Shown: one piece after another, positions 1 through 3,479 of the stretch
Position numbering within the stretch: position 1 is the first letter of the stretch
How the letters are laid out: every line of letters begins with the position of its first letter
NCBI GenBank assembly: GCA_946479055.1
Contig: CAMLEX010000312.1
Span: 1 to 6,270, forward strand
Direction: 5' to 3'
Origin: an uncultured Bacteroidota bacterium
GTDB taxonomy: Bacteria > Bacteroidota > Bacteroidia > Chitinophagales > Chitinophagaceae
Length of the DNA stretch: 6,270 nucleotides
Position numbers and translations under genes: made by a program
The notes under the pieces: model-generated
What the model saw: only the letters and a program-made list of their open reading frames with translations
Told to the model about the DNA's origin: nothing
The model's database searches: none

Positions 1-27
1 TTGATGATTTTCTTAGATCGAAGTACT

Positions 28-46
28 TCTCCCTTTACAAGGGAGA
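28..46. repeat. Perfect small hairpin, TCTCCCTT-3nt-AAGGGAGA
   Basis: An 8-bp perfect inverted repeat with loop TAC. The same stem with loop CTA recurs at 1689-1707, so this is a dispersed intergenic module and not a gene-specific signal. No T-run follows on either strand, so it does not look like a standard intrinsic terminator. Confidence 0.6.
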
Positions 47-73
47 GAAATACAACGAGGTTTTAAATGAACG

Positions 74-137
74 GCGTAGAGAGATTGGATTGCCTTTGGC
101 AATCTCATGTAAGATTCCGCATCAAGTCCGGAATGAC
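74..137 (+). repeat. Dispersed 64-bp repeat, copy 1
   Basis: This segment is almost identical to 1593-1655, with one single-base length difference and a few substitutions. It contains two hairpins in a row: ATTGCC-TTT-GGCAAT, then an ATTCCG...CGGAAT stem around ATCAAGTC. The second stem has a G-to-C change in this copy (CCGCATC against CCGGATC), so it is less perfect than in copy 2. Structured CCGGAATGAC-type elements are common between genes in many bacteria; its function is unknown. Confidence 0.8.
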
Positions 138-144
138 CACCAAC

Positions 145-172
145 AAAAAAAGAACGACTCTCATCGTTCTTT
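145..172 (-). terminator. Second (distal) rho-independent terminator-like hairpin
   Basis: On the minus strand a 9-bp stem AAAGAACGA/TCGTTCTTT with a 6-nt loop runs straight into a T-run (the A7 run at 145-151 on the plus strand). It is a near copy of the element at 263-290, and both lie downstream of the minus-strand gene ending at 327. It could be a backup terminator or simply a duplicated element. Confidence 0.5.
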
Positions 173-214
173 CTCTAATCATGCCAATCATTTAATCCCA
201 TGAATCATTCCCTG

Positions 215-233
215 TCCCGAACTCGTTTCGGGA
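215..233. repeat. Small hairpin TCCCGAA-5nt-TTCGGGA
   Basis: A perfect 7-bp inverted repeat with loop CTCGT, lying between the two terminator copies. The following GTTCAGACAA (235-244) recurs at 1581-1590 next to the other copy of the 64-bp repeat, so this segment belongs to the same mosaic of intergenic modules. Confidence 0.5.
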
Positions 234-262
234 GTTCAGACAAGTGCATGGCCGAAACCCAC

Positions 263-290
263 AAAAAAAGAACGACCCTCATCGTTCTTT
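263..290 (-). terminator. Rho-independent terminator for the 317-aa gene
   Basis: On the minus strand the perfect 9-bp stem AAAGAACGA/TCGTTCTTT (267-275 with 282-290, 6-nt loop) ends in a T7 run (263-269 read in reverse). It begins 37 bp after the stop codon of the gene at 327-1280, the right position and orientation to end that transcript. The stem is AT-rich, so strength is uncertain. Confidence 0.65.
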
Positions 291-294
291 CTCT

Positions 295-322
295 TTTTCA
301 CTTTTCACTATTCACTTTTCAC
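295..322. repeat. 7-bp tandem repeat, four units
   Basis: Four contiguous heptamers: TTTTCAC, TTTTCAC, TATTCAC, TTTTCAC. The array lies between the stop codon of the gene at 327-1280 (minus strand) and its presumed terminator. Copy number may vary between strains; no function is evident. Confidence 0.7.
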
Positions 323-326
323 TTCC

Positions 327-1280
327 TTACACGACCTCCACCTCCCACTCCCCTTCTACCACATCACTCATATTCTGCACTTTTATATATCTGTTTGTAG
401 GTACAGCGCCGAGTTGATTGGCGGTTACTACCACTTGCTCATTAGCCGGTACTTCTATAAATGTTATACCTATATTATCATTCGCTTCTGGTAGCAGTGC
501 GAACCGCAGTGTTGAATCGCCTGCATTTTCCAGACGTATATTATCTGTTGGCTCCAGTGTACGGGTGAAGACAAGTTTTGTTTCTGCTGCATTCACCGAG
601 CCGGTAAACAAATCCTGCTCTTTGCTCCGCAATGTTTCCAGGTCAAAATAATTTTCAATCTGCTCTGGTGTTGTTTTAAAATGATCCATCAGCAAGCCGA
701 GATTGCTGTATAGCCCCGTGGCCAGCGCCGCTCTTTTTGCATCCACATCATCGCTGTTGCCGCCGGTAGTGCTCAAGCTGCCTTGCTGTTCGGTATCTGC
801 ATCGTTCAGCGCCGTATAGAAAGCATCTACTTCTGTTTTTACCGCTGTCAGCGCTACATCCGCACCGATGGCTGTTGTTAGTGCAAGCACTGCTGTTTTG
901 CGTTGTTGTTTACTACCACTTTGAAAGGGTTTTCTTCTATCAGGTAGCAGCATTGTGTACTGTGTTGATTTTTGCGGGTACACTACCTGTATCGCTACAT
1001 CCCATTTTTGTATCAGCACGCTTGCTAATTCTTTCAGCAATTCATCTACCAATTGTGTTTTACTTTTTTGCAATGCCAGGCTTACTATCCAGGTATTGTA
1101 TGCTGCATTGAAACTATTTACCAACGGTTGCAGTGCCGCTATCAATCCTGCAAAAAAAGGAACAGCAGTTTGTGGTAAAAATGCAGCGAGTGTGTAGTCA
1201 CCCAGCTTTTTCATTTTGCGGAATGATTTCTTTGTTGAGTTCAGGAACGGATTTTCAATAAAACTCCATGGGCGTGCCAT
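327..1280 (-). CDS. Hypothetical protein, 317 aa, helical N-part plus beta-rich C-part
   Basis: I do not recognise this protein and assign no function. It starts at ATG (1278-1280) with MARPWSFIENPFLN and ends with TAA at 327-329. No signal peptide is seen. A hydrophobic stretch near residues 29-54 (LAAFLPQTAVPFFAGLIAAL) contains prolines and is not a convincing membrane helix. Residues 55-220 look mainly helical, with a basic patch (DRRKPFQSGSKQQRK) and a low-complexity STTGGNSDD linker. From about residue 227 the sequence alternates short hydrophobic strands with turns and ends in GEWEVEVV, resembling a small beta-sandwich. It is transcribed alone, with repeats on both sides and a good terminator downstream. 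Length, composition and the absence of internal stops support a real gene. Confidence 0.8.
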   Translation of the reverse strand: MARPWSFIENPFLNSTKKSFRKMKKLGDYTLAAFLPQTAVPFFAGLIAALQPLVNSFNAAYNTWIVSLALQKSKTQLVDELLKELASVLIQKWDVAIQVVYPQKSTQYTMLLPDRRKPFQSGSKQQRKTAVLALTTAIGADVALTAVKTEVDAFYTALNDADTEQQGSLSTTGGNSDDVDAKRAALATGLYSNLGLLMDHFKTTPEQIENYFDLETLRSKEQDLFTGSVNAAETKLVFTRTLEPTDNIRLENAGDSTLRFALLPEANDNIGITFIEVPANEQVVVTANQLGAVPTNRYIKVQNMSDVVEGEWEVEVV

Positions 1281-1298
1281 AAATTTTCAGGTTTAATG

Positions 1299-1326
1299 CC
1301 CGCCCGGACGACGCCGGTCGGACGGG
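1299..1326 (-). other. GC-rich hairpin upstream of the 317-aa gene
   Basis: CCCGCCCGGAC (1299-1309) pairs with GTCGGACGGG (1317-1326) through about nine pairs with one mismatch and one bulged G, closing on a 7-nt loop. It stands out as GC-rich in an AT-rich setting. It lies 18 bp before the start codon of the minus-strand gene, so it would sit in that gene's 5' leader if transcription starts further out. It has no T-run. It may be a leader structure or another dispersed repeat. Confidence 0.4.
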
Positions 1327-1361
1327 GTTAAATAATATAGATACTATCAGTAAAACTTGGA

Positions 1362-1462
1362 ACCACATAGACACATAGTACACAATAGAAGGAAACACAT
1401 AGAAATTGCCTGGCAATGATCATATCTATGTGAAAAACTATGTTTCTATGTGCCTATGTGGT
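1362..1462. repeat. Long imperfect inverted repeat of CACATAG words
   Basis: The outer arms ACCACATAG-A-CACATAG (1362-1378) and CTATGTG-C-CTATGTGGT (1446-1462) are complementary apart from the single spacer base. Inside lies another pair (ACACATAG near 1395-1402 with CTATGTG at 1426-1432), and at the centre ATTGCC-T-GGCAAT (1405-1417). The whole could fold into a cruciform or long RNA hairpin of about 100 nt. No transposase or target-site duplication is visible. Confidence 0.7.
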
Positions 1463-1592
1463 AAAAATATAGGGGCGAACAACAATGAATTTTCGATTAT
1501 CACGATCCTGTTAATCCTTTAATCTTGAAATGAACTGCGTTCGCAACCTTCGAAAATTGCTTCGCATTTTTCTCGCTTGGGTTCAGACAATT

Positions 1593-1655
1593 GCGTAGAG
1601 AGATGAATTGCCTTTGGCAATCTCATGTAAGATTCCGGATCAAGTCCGGAATGAC
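1593..1655 (+). repeat. Dispersed repeat, copy 2
   Basis: Near-identical partner of 74-137. Both hairpins are present: ATTGCC-TTT-GGCAAT and the perfect ATTCCGGA-TCAAG-TCCGGAAT stem. It is preceded by GTTCAGACAA (1581-1590), a word also found at 235-244, and followed by the CTCCCTT hairpin at 1689-1707. In the left copy the CTCCCTT hairpin comes first, so the module order differs. Confidence 0.8.
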
Positions 1656-1688
1656 TCTTTACGCAATACAACTTAAACCTCTATCCTC

Positions 1689-1707
1689 TCTCCCTTCTAA
1701 AGGGAGA
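1689..1707. repeat. Perfect small hairpin, second copy
   Basis: TCTCCCTT-CTA-AAGGGAGA, an 8-bp perfect stem with a 3-nt loop, matching the hairpin at 28-46 except in the loop. It is followed directly by a second small stem, GTAAG-ACG-CTTAC (1709-1721). Confidence 0.6.
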
Positions 1708-1871
1708 TGTAAGACGCTTACTTTTAAGACTAATTCTAAGAGGGTTTTCTTCGAGGCTGGCGATTTCCGTCTGCCACGGTTCTCACAGTTTTCACTTCTG
1801 CCCTAAAAATTGTAATTTCGGGTTTGTGAAAAATTGCAGCAAATTCTGAATAAAGAATGATTTTACACAGT

Positions 1872-1879
1872 TAAATTTG
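1872..1879 (+). promoter_or_regulatory. Candidate Bacteroidota -7 box (TAnnTTTG)
   Basis: TAAATTTG fits the Bacteroidota -7 consensus TAnnTTTG exactly and ends 4 bp before the ATG at 1884. A clear TTG-type -33 element at the usual spacing is not visible. If used, transcription would start at or next to the start codon, giving a leaderless or nearly leaderless mRNA. Confidence 0.45.
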
Positions 1880-1883
1880 TACC

Positions 1884-2120
1884 ATGCCTTCTACTACTAA
1901 TATATATCTCCCTTTACAGTTCAACCAGTTGGTTGATTTAATTAAAGCGCTTCCCAAAAAAGAAAAGCAACAACTCATTGATGTATTAGAGCAGGATGTA
2001 CTCGATGCTATTCCCGAATGGCAAAAACAGGAAGTACGCAAGCGTGTTAAAAAATACAACAAGCACCCGGAGCTGCTTATAGATGAAAAGCAGGCTTTGA
2101 AAATAATAAACCAAGCCTGA
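1884..2120 (+). CDS. Putative addiction-module antitoxin, orphan (78 aa)
   Basis: This small charged protein has the layout of short Bacteroidota addiction-module antitoxins. An N-terminal segment (residues 1-32) reads LPLQFNQLVDLIKALPKKEKQQL, likely a beta strand followed by a helix. The C-terminal part is basic (IPEWQKQEVRKRVKKY, then a PELLIDEKQAL segment). In such modules the antitoxin is usually followed at once by a RelE/ParE-type toxin; the family assignment is from general resemblance only. Here the next gene is convergent and starts from the other side, 24 bp after the stop, so no partner toxin exists in this window. It may be a solitary remnant, may act on a toxin elsewhere, or may have another role. 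The only ATG in frame near the start is at 1884, preceded by a TAnnTTTG box. Confidence 0.6.
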   Translation: MPSTTNIYLPLQFNQLVDLIKALPKKEKQQLIDVLEQDVLDAIPEWQKQEVRKRVKKYNKHPELLIDEKQALKIINQA

Positions 2121-2144
2121 TGGTCCCGCTTTAGATAGATTTTC

Positions 2145-2489
2145 TTACAAGCCTTTTAAAATCTCGCTGAATTGTTGTTTTAATACAGGCAGGTTATTAG
2201 TAGCTATATCCCAAACAACGGGCATACTCACATCATGGTATTCATGGATTGATATATTCCTGAATCCAATTATCTGGTGCCAGGGGACTTCAGGATGTGC
2301 TTCCCTTAATTCGGTTGTTATCTTGTTGCAAGCTTCGCCTACTATTTCTATTTGCTTAATTGTAGCAAATCTTTTCTCAGAGTTATGAAGAAATTCATCT
2401 TCTGTTACATATTCAATGTAAATTTCTACTTCGCCTATTGCTTCCAGTATATGTTGTACTCTTACTTTATCGCCCAGAGGTCCCTTCAT
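2145..2489 (-). CDS. HepT-like HEPN toxin, DUF86 family ribonuclease
   Basis: A 114-residue helical protein of the HepT/DUF86 HEPN family, toxin partner of MntA-type nucleotidyltransferases. The N-terminus MKGPLGDKVRVQHILEAI is typical. The catalytic RX4HXY motif is intact: Arg77, His82, Tyr84 in RNISIHEY. HEPN toxins of this type cleave RNA in the cytoplasm, and in characterised systems the motif tyrosine is AMPylated by MntA to neutralise the toxin. The ATG at 2487-2489 lies inside the upstream mntA-like gene (23-bp overlap including its stop), so the two are cotranscribed and probably translationally coupled. Length is normal and no key residue is lost, so the toxin appears functional. It converges on the orphan antitoxin gene, 24 bp between stops, with no obvious terminator between. 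Confidence 0.92.
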   Translation of the reverse strand: MKGPLGDKVRVQHILEAIGEVEIYIEYVTEDEFLHNSEKRFATIKQIEIVGEACNKITTELREAHPEVPWHQIIGFRNISIHEYHDVSMPVVWDIATNNLPVLKQQFSEILKGL

Positions 2490-2772
2490 AAATCAATATT
2501 TTGTCTTTTTCTACATATGGCCTTACATATTTTGATAGCCCATCCTCACTAACAAGATCTACTTTTCGATGCAATAAATCTTCAAGATCAAATTTCATTT
2601 GAATAAAGCCAAGACCAATATGTGCTGAATAATCAAGTTCCACCATTATATCAATATCACTTTGGGCATCGGCTTCATTGCGGGCATAGGAGCCAAACAG
2701 GTAGGCTTTCTTTACCGGGCGACCGGTAAAATATTGCTGCAGTAATAGCGTATCTGCGGTTGATAAATTCAT
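2467..2772 (-). CDS. MntA-like MNT-domain nucleotidyltransferase antitoxin
   Basis: A 101-residue minimal nucleotidyltransferase, antitoxin of the HepT partner that follows it. The signature GSX10DXD is intact: Gly27-Ser28 in LFGSYARNEA and Asp39/Asp41 in SDIDIMVEL. A third acidic residue is likely Asp72 in KVDLV. Family knowledge: such proteins transfer AMP from ATP onto the HEPN toxin tyrosine. First gene of a two-gene operon; its last 23 bp overlap the toxin gene, the usual antitoxin-first order. The ATG at 2770-2772 is chosen because the protein starts directly before the helical lead-in to the NTase core. A TATCTTTA box lies 4 bp before it. A longer minus-strand frame reading through 2675-2923 is out of frame and is a shadow. 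Confidence 0.92.
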   Translation of the reverse strand: MNLSTADTLLLQQYFTGRPVKKAYLFGSYARNEADAQSDIDIMVELDYSAHIGLGFIQMKFDLEDLLHRKVDLVSEDGLSKYVRPYVEKDKILIYEGTSGR

Positions 2773-2776
2773 GGCC

Positions 2777-2784
2777 TAAAGATA
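2777..2784 (-). promoter_or_regulatory. Candidate -7 box of the mntA-hepT operon
   Basis: On the minus strand TATCTTTA matches TAnnTTTG in all but the last base and ends 4 bp before the mntA-like ATG. This is the same spacing as the TAAATTTG box before the orphan antitoxin. The -33 region (about GGTTATA) is weak. It would also give a leaderless transcript. Confidence 0.35.
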
Positions 2785-2844
2785 TATTTATTTGCGGATT
2801 TTTATAACCTGCTGTTTTACATGCACTTTTCAAAGAACTAAGGG

Positions 2845-2873
2845 AGAGGTTTTTCACTTTGTGAAAAATCTCT
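2845..2873. repeat. 13-bp stem, 3-nt loop hairpin
   Basis: AGAGGTTTTTCAC (2845-2857) pairs with GTGAAAAATCTCT (2861-2873) over 13 positions including one G-T pair, with loop TTT. No T-run follows on either strand, so a terminator role is doubtful. It lies about 70 bp upstream of the mntA-like start codon. Confidence 0.6.
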
Positions 2874-2942
2874 ATCCACGCATTTCGATAAAAATGATTC
2901 TTCCGACGCCTCCTAACTTTCACTTTGCTCTGAACTTGATTC

Positions 2943-3421
2943 CTAACCGCTCAGCTCGTTGCACTGAGCCCCAAACCGAAACACCACTCCATCTTTTAAC
3001 AAATCATCTATTTTACCCTCAATCACCGCTCCCTCTCATATCAAATCATCCACTTTATACCAAAACGGAATAGCGCTTTATATTAAATCATGTGTTTCCA
3101 CATCATCTCCTACTCCATATTATATAAAACAAGATGATTCGATGCTATCCTTTACAGCCGATTGAACAAAACAAGATGATTTAATACGTTCTTCTACTCC
3201 GGATTGAATAAATACACTTTGTTTGACCTCATCCGCTGCTGCCGATTGAATAAAATCAACTTGTTTGACATCATCCGTTGCATCGGATTGAGTAAAAACA
3301 CCTGCATGGATGCGATTGGCTACCGGCGATTGATATAAACAAGATGATTTATCATTATCTGCTGCTTAACGTTTAGTAAAACACTTTGTTTAATGTTACT
3401 TACCTCTACTTTGCTCATCAT
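2943..3421 (-). pseudogene. Decayed ORF for a 14-residue-repeat protein
   Basis: Read on the minus strand, ATGATGAGCAAAGTA (3421-3407, MMSKV) leads into repeat units of 14 residues. The first unit (EVSNIKQSVLLNV, from 3406) is in one frame. A one-base deletion near 3365-3368 moves the rest into another frame, which then stays open for 81 codons (3365-3123) and contains no Met. Units include ATDDVKQVDFIQSA, AADEVKQSVFIQSG and VEERIKSSCFVQSA. Three later units carry a stop (TAA, TAA, TGA) at position 12, where earlier ones have CAA. A final intact unit (AVIEGKIDDLLKDG) and a 14-residue tail reach TAG at 2943-2945. As it stands only a 33-residue peptide (3421-3320) could be made. I do not recognise the family. 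Either this is a decayed gene or a non-coding repeat that happens to be in phase; the preserved 42-bp period favours the former. Confidence 0.5.
2988..3406 (-). repeat. Degenerate tandem repeat array, about ten 42-bp units
   Basis: On the minus strand units begin at 3406 (41 bp long), 3365, 3323, 3281, 3239, 3197, 3155, 3113, 3071 and 3029, the last ending at 2988. The best conserved core is AAA-CAA/TCA-...-TTT-ATT-CAA-TCx-G, seen on the plus strand as CCGATTGAATAAAA and variants. Three units (3365, 3197 and 3155 starts) share TCATCTTGTTT; others share AAACAAAGTGT or AAACAAGTTGA. The units from 3113, 3071 and 3029 are the most diverged. Unit length is a multiple of three throughout, apart from the single 41-bp unit. 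Confidence 0.75.
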
Positions 3422-3476
3422 TACTGATATTTTTATCGGCATATTCACCGCCTGATATTATTACTACGTCCTGCAT
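3396..3476 (-). CDS. Possible 26-aa ORF directly after the peptidase gene
   Basis: An ATG 3 nt after the peptidase stop codon opens a 26-codon frame (MQDVVIISGGEYADKN...) ending in TAA at 3396-3398. Its end overlaps the start of the repeat ORF (3421) by 26 bp. The position would allow translational coupling, but the frame is short, without recognisable features, and may be chance. Confidence 0.15.
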   Translation of the reverse strand: MQDVVIISGGEYADKNISNDEQSRGK

Positions 3477-3479
3477 GTT

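Larger units (their letters stand above)
1..326. other. Non-coding, repeat-bearing region
   Basis: I see no credible gene here. The stretch holds a TCTCCCTT/AAGGGAGA hairpin (28-46), a 64-bp dispersed repeat (74-137), two near-identical terminator-like hairpins (145-172 and 263-290), a TCCCGAA/TTCGGGA hairpin (215-233) and a 7-bp tandem repeat (295-322). A 66-codon plus-strand reading frame at 200-400 runs through the hairpins and into the end of the minus-strand gene, so I treat it as spurious. Confidence 0.7.
1281..1883. other. Non-coding repeat-rich intergenic region
   Basis: No credible gene is seen in this 600-bp stretch between the divergently oriented genes starting at 1280 (minus) and 1884 (plus). 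It holds a GC-rich hairpin (1299-1326), a long imperfect inverted repeat (1362-1462), a GTTAATCCTTTAATCTTG segment (1510-1527) of a kind often seen between Bacteroidota genes, the second copy of the 64-bp repeat (1593-1655), a CTCCCTT/AAGGGAG hairpin (1689-1707) and a GTAAG-ACG-CTTAC mini-hairpin (1709-1721). A 71-codon plus-strand frame (1591-1806) starts inside the 64-bp repeat and is rejected. Confidence 0.7.
2773..2942. other. Non-coding stretch upstream of mntA-hepT
   Basis: Between the toxin-antitoxin operon and the decayed repeat ORF I see no gene. A 93-codon plus-strand frame (2792-3073) runs across hairpins and across the antisense of the repeat array and is rejected. The stretch contains a 13-bp hairpin at 2845-2873; the GCTCAG/CTGAGC hairpin next to it (2949-2969) overlaps the end of the repeat reading frame. 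Confidence 0.6.

Noticed and set aside
200..400. 66-codon plus-strand ORF
   Set aside because: It crosses the hairpin repeat and the 7-bp tandem repeat and ends inside the opposite-strand gene; the composition is low-complexity.
418..1197. Plus-strand ORFs at 418-651, 875-1111 and 955-1197
   Set aside because: All lie antisense within the 317-residue gene, which is longer and has a more protein-like sequence.
1362..1462. Insertion-sequence ends
   Set aside because: The inverted arms are only about 67 bp apart with no transposase between them and no visible target duplication, so only a repeat is claimed.
1591..1806. 71-codon plus-strand ORF
   Set aside because: It begins inside the 64-bp dispersed repeat and runs through two hairpins. 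Its content is explained by the repeats.
1871..2062. 63-codon minus-strand ORF opposite the antitoxin gene
   Set aside because: It is Ser/Cys-rich and antisense to a better supported gene that has its own -7 box.
2675..2923. 82-codon minus-strand ORF overlapping the mntA-like gene
   Set aside because: It is out of frame with the clear GSX10DXD nucleotidyltransferase and is a shadow of it and its upstream region.
2792..3073. 93-codon plus-strand ORF
   Set aside because: It crosses the 13-bp hairpin and the antisense of the repeat array, and its translation is not domain-like.
2988..3406. CRISPR array
   Set aside because: Units are contiguous 42-bp repeats that diverge along their whole length. 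There is no alternation of an identical repeat with unrelated spacers, and no cas genes are present.
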